Assembly (NCBI RefSeq): GCF_934924865.1
Contig: NZ_OW235315.1
Span: 3,534,001-3,598,000, forward strand
Source of the DNA: Tepidibacter aestuarii
GTDB lineage: Bacteria > Bacillota > Clostridia > Peptostreptococcales > Peptostreptococcaceae
Reading direction: 5' to 3'
DNA length: 64,000 bases
Made by a program: the position numbers and the translations under genes. Below the pieces are notes generated by a model, which worked only from the letters and a program-made list of their open reading frames with translations, searched no databases and was not told the DNA's origin. Positions 1 through 8,348 of this stretch are shown piece after piece; the stretch's first letter is position 1, and each line of letters opens with the position of its first letter.

Positions 1-5
1 ATATT

Positions 6-794
6 ATGGAAGATAGAAAAGTTATGGAAATACCTATAGATACGATAATTCCAAATCCATATCAGCCGAGAAGGACTTTTTCAGAGGCTGCATTGAATGA
101 ATTAAGCGAATCTATAAAGAGTTTTGGAATACTTCAACCTATTACAGTTAGAAAAATAAGTGACAGTATGTACGAGTTAGTAGCAGGAGAGAGAAGACTT
201 AGAGCGTCTAAAAAAGCAGGTCTTAAGTATATACCAGCTATAATAAATAATTTGTCAGACCAATCGTCTGCTGTGCTTGCACTTATCGAAAACTTACAAA
301 GAGAAGATTTAAATTTTATAGAAGAAGCTTTGGGATATGAAAACCTAATAAAAGATCATAACTTTACTCAGCAAGAACTAGCTCAAAGTGTCGGAAAAAA
401 TCAATCAACTATTGCTAATAAGCTTAGAATACTTAGATTATCGGACGATATAAAGGGAAAGCTTATTGAAAATGGTTTAACTGAAAGACATGCTAGAGCT
501 CTTCTTAAACTACCGGATGATGATTATAAAAATCAAGTTTTAGATACAATAATCAAGAACGAGTTAACAGTTAAGAAGGCAGAAAAACTAATAAAAGATA
601 TACTAGAAGACCTTGCTACACCTAAAGAACCTGAAAGAAAACAGACTATAAAAGCAGCTCTTAATTTTAAGATATACTTAAATACATTAAAGAATGCTTA
701 TAATGCTATAGTCGATACGGGAATAAATGCTAAGTACAAAGAAAATGATAAGGGAGATCATATCGAAGTTGTAGTTAAAATTCCTAAAGCTTAA
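6..794 (+). CDS. noc: Noc-type ParB-family nucleoid occlusion protein
   Basis: ParB/Noc-family DNA-binding CTPase of 262 aa. The N-terminal ParB domain (about residues 7-100) contains the VAGERRLRASKKAG block and the ENLQREDLN segment, followed by a helix-turn-helix (SVGKNQSTIANKLRILRL, about 128-147) and a short C-terminal dimerisation region. It lies immediately upstream of soj and a second ParB protein, which is the position of noc between rsmG and soj in Bacillus; upstream genes are outside the window. Family role: Noc binds its own dispersed sites, associates with the membrane and keeps the division septum off the nucleoid. The start at base 6 is the first ATG, but the ribosome binding site would lie outside the window, so a longer N-terminus is not excluded. 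A terminator follows the stop. Assignment as Noc rather than a second Spo0J rests on position. Confidence 0.85.
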   Translation: MEDRKVMEIPIDTIIPNPYQPRRTFSEAALNELSESIKSFGILQPITVRKISDSMYELVAGERRLRASKKAGLKYIPAIINNLSDQSSAVLALIENLQREDLNFIEEALGYENLIKDHNFTQQELAQSVGKNQSTIANKLRILRLSDDIKGKLIENGLTERHARALLKLPDDDYKNQVLDTIIKNELTVKKAEKLIKDILEDLATPKEPERKQTIKAALNFKIYLNTLKNAYNAIVDTGINAKYKENDKGDHIEVVVKIPKA

Positions 795-823
795 GATTAC
801 TGTTATGCGGTAATCTTTTTTTC
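794..823 (+). terminator. Rho-independent terminator after noc
   Basis: A 7-bp stem (AGATTAC / GTAATCT) with a 9-nt loop is followed by seven T residues. It separates noc from the soj-spo0J pair. Confidence 0.75.
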
Positions 824-854
824 AAACTTGTAAGGATTTAAAGGGGGAATTACA

Positions 855-1628
855 GTGGGGAAAATAATTGCTGTGTTTAATCAAAAAGGGGGAGTGGGAA
901 AGACAACCACCAATGTAAATTTAAGTGCATGTATAGGACAGTTAGGTAAAAAAACGCTGGTAATAGATTTGGATCCTCAAGGAAATACAACCAGTGGATT
1001 TGGAATAGATAAAGAAGAATTAGATGCTACTATATATGATGTTTTATTAGGAGAAAAAGATATAAAAGATACCATAATAGATACTGAATTTGATAATATA
1101 AGTGTATTATCATCTTCAACAGAACTTGCTGGAGCTGAGATAGAGCTTACAGGAATAGAAAACAGAGAATTTATATTAAAAAGTGTGCTAGATACAGTTA
1201 GGGATGAATATGATTATATATTCGTAGATTGTCCACCTTCTCTTGGAATGTTGACAATAAATTCTCTTGTAGCAGTAGACAGTGTATTAATACCTATACA
1301 ATGTGAATATTATGCATTGGAGGGTGTTAGCCAATTGATGCAGACAATATCTTTGGTTAAAGAAAATTTAAATCCAAATCTTGAAATTCAGGGAGTAGTT
1401 CTGAGCATGTTTGATGGAAGAGCTAACCTATCTATTCAAGTAGTTGAGGAAGTTAAGAAATTCTTCAAGGGAAGTGTTTATACAACTATTGTTCCAAGAA
1501 ATGTTAGACTAGCTGAAGCACCTAGCCACGGAAAGCCAGTTGTATATTATGATTCAAAGTGTAAAGGTTCTTTAGCATATGTAGAACTTGCTGAAGAATT
1601 TATAGACTTAGAAGAGGATGTGATATAG
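855..1628 (+). CDS. soj: ParA/Soj chromosome-partitioning ATPase
   Basis: ParA-family ATPase of 257 aa. The deviant Walker A motif QKGGVGKTTTNVNL lies near residues 10-23, and the Walker B-like segment (YIFVDCPPSLG) and LDPQGN switch motif are present. Together with the following parB gene it forms the chromosome-partitioning pair; in Bacillus Soj also controls DnaA at the origin. The start is GTG, chosen because AAGGGGGAA sits 7-8 bases upstream. The stop directly abuts the parB start, so the two are very likely translated from one mRNA. Confidence 0.95.
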   Translation: MGKIIAVFNQKGGVGKTTTNVNLSACIGQLGKKTLVIDLDPQGNTTSGFGIDKEELDATIYDVLLGEKDIKDTIIDTEFDNISVLSSSTELAGAEIELTGIENREFILKSVLDTVRDEYDYIFVDCPPSLGMLTINSLVAVDSVLIPIQCEYYALEGVSQLMQTISLVKENLNPNLEIQGVVLSMFDGRANLSIQVVEEVKKFFKGSVYTTIVPRNVRLAEAPSHGKPVVYYDSKCKGSLAYVELAEEFIDLEEDVI

Positions 1629-2468
1629 ATGGCGAAAAATAGATTAGGAAAAGGATTAAGTGCTTTGATACCAAATAATAAGACAGTTTCATCTGATAAA
1701 GAAATAGTAAATCTACAAATAAATGAAATTTATCCAAACAAAGAACAACCTAGAAAGATATTTGATCAAGAAAAATTAAGTGTATTATCTGAATCTATAA
1801 AGAACTATGGAATATTACAGCCTATAGTTGTAAAAAAAGAAGAAGATGGATACATGATAATAGCAGGTGAGAGAAGGTTTAGAGCTGCTAAAATAGCAAA
1901 ACTAAGAGAAATGCCAGCAGTTGTAAAAGACTTACCAATTAAAGATATAATGGAAATAGCTTTAATCGAAAACTTGCAAAGAGAAGATTTAAATGCAATA
2001 GAGGAAGCTATAGCGTATAGAAGTCTTATAGAAAATTATAAGGTAACTCAAGAAGAAATATCAGAGGCAGTAGGGAAAAGTAGACCTCATATAACTAATA
2101 CCTTAAGGCTTTTAAACTTAGATGATAGAGTTATAAAATTAATAGAAGAAGGAGAGATAACTCCTGGCCATGGAAAAGCTCTTCTTAGAATAGAAAATAA
2201 AAACATTCAATATGAGATAGCACTTAGAATAATAAAGGAGAGGCTATCTGTTAGAGAAGTTGAAAATCTATCTAAGTCCATGACGGATAAAAAACAAGAA
2301 AAAAGTAAAAAGGTTAGTAAAGATCCTTTTATAGTAAATATAGAGGATAAACTAAGAGATGTATTCGGAACAAAAGTGAATATATTAAAAGGCAAGAAAA
2401 AAGGAAAAATAGAAATAGAGTATTATAGTGATGAAGAACTTGAAGGAATATTAGAACAAATACTATAA
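1629..2468 (+). CDS. parB: ParB/Spo0J centromere-binding protein
   Basis: ParB protein of 279 aa beginning MAKNRLGKGLSALIP, the conserved Spo0J N-terminus that stimulates Soj ATPase. The CTP-binding motif IAGERRFRAAK and ENLQREDLNAIEEA are followed by a helix-turn-helix (AVGKSRPHITNTLRLLNL) and a C-terminal dimerisation domain. By family it binds parS sites near the origin and loads SMC. It starts the base after the soj stop. It is a paralogue of the window's first gene; the LGKGLSALIP tail and the adjacency to soj distinguish this one as the true Spo0J. Confidence 0.95.
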   Translation: MAKNRLGKGLSALIPNNKTVSSDKEIVNLQINEIYPNKEQPRKIFDQEKLSVLSESIKNYGILQPIVVKKEEDGYMIIAGERRFRAAKIAKLREMPAVVKDLPIKDIMEIALIENLQREDLNAIEEAIAYRSLIENYKVTQEEISEAVGKSRPHITNTLRLLNLDDRVIKLIEEGEITPGHGKALLRIENKNIQYEIALRIIKERLSVREVENLSKSMTDKKQEKSKKVSKDPFIVNIEDKLRDVFGTKVNILKGKKKGKIEIEYYSDEELEGILEQIL

Positions 2469-2489
2469 AGTCAACATTAGGAGGAGCAT

Positions 2490-3635
2490 ATGATATATTT
2501 AGATAACGCTGCAACAACTTTTCCAAAACCAGATAAAGTATATGAAGAAGTTTTGAACTGCATGAAAAACTATGGAGCAAATCCTGGAAGAGCAGGACAT
2601 AAGCTAGCTTTAGAAGCTGGAAGAACAATATATGAAACAAGAGAAAATATATGCAAGCTGTTTAATATAGATAATCCTATGAACGTAGTATTTACAAATA
2701 ATGCAACGGATTCATTAAATCTTGCAATAAAAGGGTTTGTAAACGAAGGAGACCATATAATAACAACAAGTATGGAGCATAATTCAGTAATAAGACCTAT
2801 TAAGGCTTTAGAAAAAATAGGAGTTACTAATACTATTGTGAAATGTAATGAGTTTGGAGAATTAGATGTAAGTGATATAAAAAATGCTATAAAAGAAAAT
2901 ACAAAACTTATAGTAACAACACATGCATCAAATGTATGTGGAACATTAGTTGATATAGAAAAAGTAGGCAAAATTGCCAGGGAAATGAATATAGCATATC
3001 TTGTAGATGCCTCTCAAACAGCAGGAATTTACAATATAGATGTTAAAAACATGAATATAGACATGCTTGCACTTCCTGGTCATAAAGGATTATTAGGGCC
3101 TCAAGGAACAGGAATTTTATATGTAAGAGAAGGAATAAGCCTTAATCAATTAAAAGAGGGCGGAACTGGTAGTAAATCAGAAGAGTTAACTCAGCCCAAT
3201 ATAGTTCCAGATAAATACGAATCAGGAACTCCAAATACTCCAGGTATAGCAGGACTTAATGCAGGAATAGAATTTATATTAAAAGAGGGAATTGATAATA
3301 TAAGAAAGCATGAGGAAGAATTGACTCATTATTTCTTAAATGAACTTAGCTTAATACCTATAATCAAAGTATATGGAACAAAAGATGCAAAAAAACAAGC
3401 CTCTGTAATATCTATAAACATAGGCAGTCAAGATTCATCTGAAGTTAGCTTTATATTAGACTCTATATTTAATATAGCTACAAGATCAGGACTTCACTGT
3501 GGTCCATTAGCTCATAAAACAATGAACACATTAGAGCAAGGAACGGTTAGGTTTAGTATAGGATACTTTAATACTAAAGATGATATAGATAAAGCTGTAA
3601 AAGCTTTAAAAAGTATAGTTGATGAGATGAAATAA
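2490..3635 (+). CDS. class V PLP aminotransferase, cysteine desulfurase / selenocysteine-lyase-like
   Basis: Fold-type I PLP enzyme of 381 aa related to IscS/SufS. It begins MIYLDNAATTFPKP; the PLP lysine is Lys199 in LPGHKGLLGPQG, and the putative persulfide/selenide cysteine is Cys337 in SGLHCGPLAHKT. The RBS AGGAGG is 7 bases before the ATG. The family shape matches the subfamily represented by Enterococcus EF2568, which genome-context studies tie to selenium-dependent molybdenum hydroxylases. YedF and DUF3343 genes lie about 3.5-4 kb downstream, supporting a role in Se or S trafficking (inference). Substrate preference (Cys or Sec) cannot be read from sequence. Confidence 0.85.
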   Translation: MIYLDNAATTFPKPDKVYEEVLNCMKNYGANPGRAGHKLALEAGRTIYETRENICKLFNIDNPMNVVFTNNATDSLNLAIKGFVNEGDHIITTSMEHNSVIRPIKALEKIGVTNTIVKCNEFGELDVSDIKNAIKENTKLIVTTHASNVCGTLVDIEKVGKIAREMNIAYLVDASQTAGIYNIDVKNMNIDMLALPGHKGLLGPQGTGILYVREGISLNQLKEGGTGSKSEELTQPNIVPDKYESGTPNTPGIAGLNAGIEFILKEGIDNIRKHEEELTHYFLNELSLIPIIKVYGTKDAKKQASVISINIGSQDSSEVSFILDSIFNIATRSGLHCGPLAHKTMNTLEQGTVRFSIGYFNTKDDIDKAVKALKSIVDEMK

Positions 3636-3670
3636 ATCATATATTATTGATTAAGCAAAAAATATTAACT

Positions 3671-3726
3671 AAAAAGTAGCTATCTAAATCTTGTATATAC
3701 GAAATTTAGGTAGCTACTTTTTTTGA
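3671..3726 (+). terminator. terminator with long stem
   Basis: The arms AAAAAGTAGCTATCTAAAT and ATTTAGGTAGCTACTTTTT pair with one mismatch around a 14-nt loop, ending in a T run. The rest of the 3636-4008 gap is AT-rich with no gene seen and should contain the promoter of the XRE-TPR gene. Confidence 0.75.
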
Positions 3727-4008
3727 TTTTATATTGCTTATCAAAACTATATATAAAATCTATCTAGTTAATATTTCAATAAGATTAATTTTTAGTGCAG
3801 CTATTTAGAATTTTGTTATATACTAAATTTTAAAATATTATTAAATATAATTATAAAACACTATATTTTAATCAAATATTAAGTTATAATTAAATATAAG
3901 ATAAAATTGCATAAAAATTATAAGGTGTGCAATTAGTATTATCCTTATTGAGAATAAGGAGTATTAAAATTGTCAGTTATCATATTAATTTATTGTGGAG
4001 GAGTAGAT

Positions 4009-5310
4009 ATGGAAATACTTAGCTTAGGGGAAAAAATTAAGAAGCTTAGAAAAGAGAAGAACTTAACTCTTAAAGAGCTAGCAGGAAATAGAATAACTGC
4101 TGCTCAAATAAGTCATATAGAGAGAGATAAATCATACCCAAGTCAAGATCTTTTAGAGTACTTTGTAGATAAACTAGAAGTTAGCATAGACTATTTATTG
4201 GAAAGTAAAGATATGCAGGCTAAAAAAATAAGTAATAATTTATTGACAAAGAGCGAGATATATATAAAATCTGAGGACATGGAAACTGCTAAAAAAGAAA
4301 TATGTGATGTAATAGATATATGTAAGGAATATAATTTATACGATACATATGGTAAGGCAAAATATTTATTAGGTATAGTTTATTTTAATGAGAAGCAATA
4401 CGAGTTAGCTATAGATAGCTTCGAGAGAAGTTTAGTATTAAATGTTAAAACAGCTAATTATGAAAAAGTAGTACAATGCTATATACAATTAGGGAAAATA
4501 TATTTAGAAGAAGGATTTGTAAAAGTTGCCTTAGATAAATTTATACAAGGGGAAAACCTTTTTCTAGAGCATAATATAGACAATAATGAAATACAAAAGG
4601 AAATATACACATATAAATCATTTTGTTATATAAGACTTGAGAACAATGAAAAATCTTTATTATATGCTAAAAAGATACATGAGATAGAAGAAAAAGAAAA
4701 AAATATAAAGCAAAAAGCAAATAGTCTATTTTTAATAGGAAGTAATCTTCTTGATATGGGAAGATGGGATGAATCTAAAGTTTATTTAAATAAAGCCCTT
4801 CAGATATATGAAGAAGAAGATAAGAAGAATGAATATGCAAAAATACAAATAACTATGTCTAGAATATATAGAAAAATAGGCAAATATGAAGATGCTCTTG
4901 AATGTGTAAAGAAAGCTTATATAACAAAAAGAGAGTATGAAGATGCAGAGCTTATGAAAATATTGTTTGAATATATAAAAGTATTAATAGAAATCGATGA
5001 TTTTGAAAACGCTAAAAAATATTCTAAAAAATCATTATCTATAGCAATAAAAATGAAAAATAAGAAATTAGAATATAGGTCTTTAAAGTACTATGCAAAA
5101 ATATATAAAAAGCAAGGTGATTTAAATACAGCCATAGAACATTTAAAGAAATGTTCATATATAATAGAAGAAATAGGAAGTAAAAAAGAATTAGCTGATT
5201 TATATATAGAGCTTGCTCAAACATATTCTAATATATCTAAAGAAAGAGAATTAGAATACTACACTAAGGGTATAAATATATACAAAGAACTAGATATAAT
5301 AGAAAAATAG
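4009..5310 (+). CDS. XRE-family HTH regulator with TPR repeats
   Basis: 433 aa. The N-terminal helix-turn-helix (about residues 5-62, LGEKIKKLRKEKNLTLKELA then AAQISHIERDKSYPS) is followed by about 350 residues of tetratricopeptide-like helical repeats (for example AKYLLGIVYFNEKQYELAID and ARIYKKQGDLNTAIEHLKKC). This layout resembles peptide-sensing RNPP regulators or other TPR-coupled transcription factors in Firmicutes; no pheromone gene is visible. The start is the ATG at 4009, preceded by GTGGAGGAG. A TTG further upstream extends the frame but has no matching RBS. A terminator follows, so it is probably monocistronic. Its targets are unknown. Confidence 0.85.
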   Translation: MEILSLGEKIKKLRKEKNLTLKELAGNRITAAQISHIERDKSYPSQDLLEYFVDKLEVSIDYLLESKDMQAKKISNNLLTKSEIYIKSEDMETAKKEICDVIDICKEYNLYDTYGKAKYLLGIVYFNEKQYELAIDSFERSLVLNVKTANYEKVVQCYIQLGKIYLEEGFVKVALDKFIQGENLFLEHNIDNNEIQKEIYTYKSFCYIRLENNEKSLLYAKKIHEIEEKEKNIKQKANSLFLIGSNLLDMGRWDESKVYLNKALQIYEEEDKKNEYAKIQITMSRIYRKIGKYEDALECVKKAYITKREYEDAELMKILFEYIKVLIEIDDFENAKKYSKKSLSIAIKMKNKKLEYRSLKYYAKIYKKQGDLNTAIEHLKKCSYIIEEIGSKKELADLYIELAQTYSNISKERELEYYTKGINIYKELDIIEK

Positions 5311-5337
5311 ACTCTTTTAAAAAGAGTCTATTTTTTG
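5308..5337 (+). terminator. terminator after XRE-TPR gene
   Basis: TAGACTCTTT / AAAGAGTCTA stem-loop overlapping the stop codon, followed by a T run. Confidence 0.8.
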
Positions 5338-5377
5338 TAGTATTATATTAAGTAGAAAATTAGAAGGAATGATTTAT

Positions 5378-6433
5378 GTGAAGAAGAATAAGATTATAAT
5401 AATTTCGATTATATTAATAATAATATTTATGAATCCAAAAACTATAAATAATATTAAAAGTAAAATAAATAATTCTAAAGTTAATATAGAGGAAAAAAAA
5501 GAAATATCATATGGATATTCTAGTGATACTTCTTTTATAGAATATAGAGATGGATTTTTAATGTATGATGGAAAATCTTTAAAGTACATAGATAATGAAG
5601 CCCAAAGAGAATTTGATCTAAATATAAGAGTAGAAAATTATAGTATAGACACAAATAATTCAAATATATACTTATTAGATAAGATAAAAAAAGAAGTATA
5701 TATAATAGATAAAAAAGGATCATTAACTAATAAAGTTAATATAAAAGAAAATGCTTTAATGATAAAAGCACTATATAACGATGATTTCTTAATTCATTAT
5801 ACAACTGATGTAGATGTTGAAGGGGTTAAGCTATATAGTTATAAAGGAAAAGAAATTCAAGATATATCAATACCTCAAATAACAATAAATTTAGTAGATG
5901 TAGACAAGGACGCTAGCAACTTTGTAATAAGTGGAATTAGCATTAAAGATGATAGGCTTTATAACAATATATTTTACTATAACAAAAAGGGGGAATTGAT
6001 CTTTTCATATAATATAGAAAATAAAGTTTTTGTAAAAACTATGTTTTTAGATGATAAATTAGTTTTAGTTGATCCAAAATATATAGAAATCAAAGATCTA
6101 GATAATGAAAAAGTTAAGAAAATAAATTTAGATGAAGAAATACAATACATAGATATTATAAATGATGAAATAGTAGTTATAGATTCAAATAAAAATGTTA
6201 TATATATTGATAAAGTTGGAAAAGAAAAAAACAAAGAGTACGATATAAAAAATATAAAAGGTATAAAAAATATAGAAAATCAAAATATAGTATACACTGA
6301 TAGAAGTATATATCTTCCTAAGAATAAAGAAAAGAAAGATTTCACAAAAGATATATTGGATGTATTTACAATACATGACAACCGTGTTATAGTCGTTTTC
6401 AGAGGATATGTTAAGTTTTTAAGTATAGATTAA
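5378..6433 (+). CDS. membrane-anchored protein of unknown function, propeller-like
   Basis: 351 aa with a single N-terminal hydrophobic segment (about residues 5-20, rich in Ile) behind a short Lys/Asn head, then an extracytoplasmic domain of repeating beta-rich segments with YIDN/IYID/VYIID-type blades, reminiscent of a beta-propeller. No family was recognised. The start is GTG at 5378, about 9 bases after GAAGGA; the in-frame ATG at 5369 abuts that RBS and is less likely. It precedes cvpA by 12 bases, so the two are probably co-transcribed. The sequence is extremely Lys/Ile/Asn-rich. Confidence 0.7.
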   Translation: MKKNKIIIISIILIIIFMNPKTINNIKSKINNSKVNIEEKKEISYGYSSDTSFIEYRDGFLMYDGKSLKYIDNEAQREFDLNIRVENYSIDTNNSNIYLLDKIKKEVYIIDKKGSLTNKVNIKENALMIKALYNDDFLIHYTTDVDVEGVKLYSYKGKEIQDISIPQITINLVDVDKDASNFVISGISIKDDRLYNNIFYYNKKGELIFSYNIENKVFVKTMFLDDKLVLVDPKYIEIKDLDNEKVKKINLDEEIQYIDIINDEIVVIDSNKNVIYIDKVGKEKNKEYDIKNIKGIKNIENQNIVYTDRSIYLPKNKEKKDFTKDILDVFTIHDNRVIVVFRGYVKFLSID

Positions 6434-6445
6434 GGTGGTGAATTC

Positions 6446-7048
6446 ATGAATTTGAATTATATAGATTTTATAATAATAATATTGATAGGTTTATTCGCTA
6501 TAAAAGGATTTCATTCAGGATTTATAAAATCATTATTCAATCTAGGAAAATATTTAATATCAATATTTATATGTAAAACAGGATATAAACCTGTAGTAGA
6601 TTACATTACTCAAAATGAGAATATATACATTCCATTAAACAAGTTTATAAGCAATATTTTAATAAATATAATCAAAAATGATACTTTAGTTCAAGCAACA
6701 AGTAAGGTTTTAATACAAGTAATAGTAATTCTTGTTATGTTTATTGTTAGTAATATAGTATTAGAGATGCTTATAAATCTTTTAGATGATATATTCAAAT
6801 TCGCACCGCTTAATATTTTAAATAAAAGCATGGGATTTTTATTTGGAGCATTAAAAGGATTTTTGATTTTACTAATAATACTTACTTTAATCCATCCATT
6901 TTTAAATATATTTGAAAAACAACAGCTTATAACAGATTTGAATAATTCATTCTTACTTAAATACTTGTATATGTATAACTTTCTATTCAAATATTTCAAT
7001 GATTTCATTGAAATATTCAATAATTACAAGGGATGGAGTATGTTATAA
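6446..7048 (+). CDS. CvpA family membrane protein
   Basis: 200 aa with four predicted membrane segments (about residues 5-25, 30-48, 88-112, 128-150). The N-terminal pattern YIDFIIIILIGLFAIKGFHSGF matches the CvpA/colicin V production family start (DxxhhhhhhhhxxxxGhxxGf). AAGGTGGTGAATTC provides a strong RBS. The family is widespread but its biochemical role is not settled; it is linked to envelope integrity in enterobacteria. It is placed between the anchored protein and the YedF gene, 34 bases before the latter. Confidence 0.8.
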   Translation: MNLNYIDFIIIILIGLFAIKGFHSGFIKSLFNLGKYLISIFICKTGYKPVVDYITQNENIYIPLNKFISNILINIIKNDTLVQATSKVLIQVIVILVMFIVSNIVLEMLINLLDDIFKFAPLNILNKSMGFLFGALKGFLILLIILTLIHPFLNIFEKQQLITDLNNSFLLKYLYMYNFLFKYFNDFIEIFNNYKGWSML

Positions 7049-7082
7049 TAATTATTAAAACTGATTCGTATAGGAGGTACTT

Positions 7083-7688
7083 ATGAGAATAGAAGTAGAT
7101 GCTAGAGGGCTTAATTGTCCACTTCCAGTTATAAAAACTAAAAAAGAATTAGAAAATATTAATGATGGAATAGTGGTTACTATAGTAGATAATGAAATAG
7201 CAAAGGAAAATGTATTAAAGTTAGTAAATTCAATGAAATGTGAATCAAAAATAGATCAAAAAGAAAATAGCTATTATATAGAAATTACAAAAGGGGAACT
7301 TGAAGAAGCTGAATCTATACAACAAGCAGTTACTAAAAATCAAGAAGTAGATGATAATACAGTTGTATTTATATCATCAAATACAATGGGAAAAGGATCA
7401 GATGAATTAGGAGGAATTCTTATCAATGGCTTTATATATACATTGTCACAGACAACTCCTTATCCAAAATCAATAATATTTGTCAATTCAGCGGTTAAAT
7501 TAACTACAGAAAATGAAAATACTGTAGATAATTTAAAGTTATTAGAAGAAGAAGGTGTAGAAATATTGTCTTGTGGGACATGCTTAGACTATCTAAATCT
7601 AAAAAATATGTTAAAAGTTGGACAAATATCTAACATGTATGACATTGTGGAGAGACTTAGAAAATCTAGTAATACTATATCTATCTAG
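7083..7688 (+). CDS. yedF: YedF, sulfurtransferase-like selenium metabolism protein
   Basis: 201 aa in two domains: an N-terminal TusA/SirA-like fold (residues 1-75) with the signature DARGLNCPLPVIKTK, in which the Cys-Pro-x-Pro cysteine is the presumed chalcogen carrier; and a C-terminal DsrE-like domain (about 90-195) with SSNTMGKGSDELGGIL and a second conserved region, EILSCGTCLDYL. This two-domain form is the one annotated as selenium metabolism protein YedF. AGGAGG precedes the ATG. DUF3343 follows 37 bases downstream. Known context: YedF occurs with SelD and in genomes with selenium-labile molybdenum hydroxylases; its exact reaction is not established. Confidence 0.9.
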   Translation: MRIEVDARGLNCPLPVIKTKKELENINDGIVVTIVDNEIAKENVLKLVNSMKCESKIDQKENSYYIEITKGELEEAESIQQAVTKNQEVDDNTVVFISSNTMGKGSDELGGILINGFIYTLSQTTPYPKSIIFVNSAVKLTTENENTVDNLKLLEEEGVEILSCGTCLDYLNLKNMLKVGQISNMYDIVERLRKSSNTISI

Positions 7689-7725
7689 CTATAAAAATTT
7701 ATAAAATTTCAAAAGGAGAAATAAG

Positions 7726-7989
7726 ATGCACGATATATATGTAATAAGTTTTAATTCTACTCACCATGCAATAAGGTTTGAAAAAAGACTAAAAGAATTA
7801 GAATTAAATATAAAAACAATACCTACCCCAAGAGAGATAACTTCTAGCTGTGGTTTGTCTATAATGTTCTCAAAAGATAATATAGACACTATCAAAAACA
7901 ACATAGATGATTTGAAAATAGACTACTACGGCGTATTTAATATAAAAAAAATAGAAGATGGAAAAAAGGAATTAACTAAGCTATATTAG
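7726..7989 (+). CDS. DUF3343 putative Se/S carrier protein
   Basis: Small 87-aa protein with the DUF3343 pattern: N-terminal YVISFNSTHHAIRFEKRLKE, then IPTPREITSSCGLSIMF with one conserved Cys just before Gly. The domain has been described as a putative Se/S carrier-like fold. AAAGGAG is placed 6-7 bases before the ATG. Flanked by YedF and DUF951, an arrangement common in clostridia; it is the likely partner of YedF and the upstream class V aminotransferase (inference). Confidence 0.85.
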   Translation: MHDIYVISFNSTHHAIRFEKRLKELELNIKTIPTPREITSSCGLSIMFSKDNIDTIKNNIDDLKIDYYGVFNIKKIEDGKKELTKLY

Positions 7990-8002
7990 AGGAGGGATTT
8001 TA

Positions 8003-8200
8003 ATGCCTATAAAAATAGAAATAGGAGATAAAGTAGTACTTAAAAAAAATCATCCTTGCGGAGGAAATACGTTTGAAATAATGAGATGTGGAATGGATTT
8101 TAGGATAAAGTGCGAAAATTGTAATAAACAATTGTGGATAGAAAGAGCAGAGCTTGAAAAAAGGATAAAGAATTTGGTGAAAAAATCAGACGAAATATAG
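8003..8200 (+). CDS. DUF951 small zinc-ribbon-like protein
   Basis: 65 aa of the DUF951/YyzM type: KIEIGDKVVLKKNHPCGGNT followed by FEIMRCGMDFRIKCENCNKQ. The Cys residues (HPCG, RCG, CENC) suggest a metal-binding or RNA/ribosome-associated fold. The start follows GAGGAGGG. Function is not established. It ends the yedF-DUF3343-DUF951 gene string. Confidence 0.85.
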   Translation: MPIKIEIGDKVVLKKNHPCGGNTFEIMRCGMDFRIKCENCNKQLWIERAELEKRIKNLVKKSDEI

Positions 8201-8348
8201 AAAAAAATTTAACAAAGATAATGGTTTTGAATATTCTGCAATTTTCATTATAAGTAGGCAAACAATTGTAAAGATGATATAATTAATTTCAAGTAAATGC
8301 GGGAAAAAGTTTTCCTCGGTATTTATAATCTTTGGAGGTGTTTTTTAA

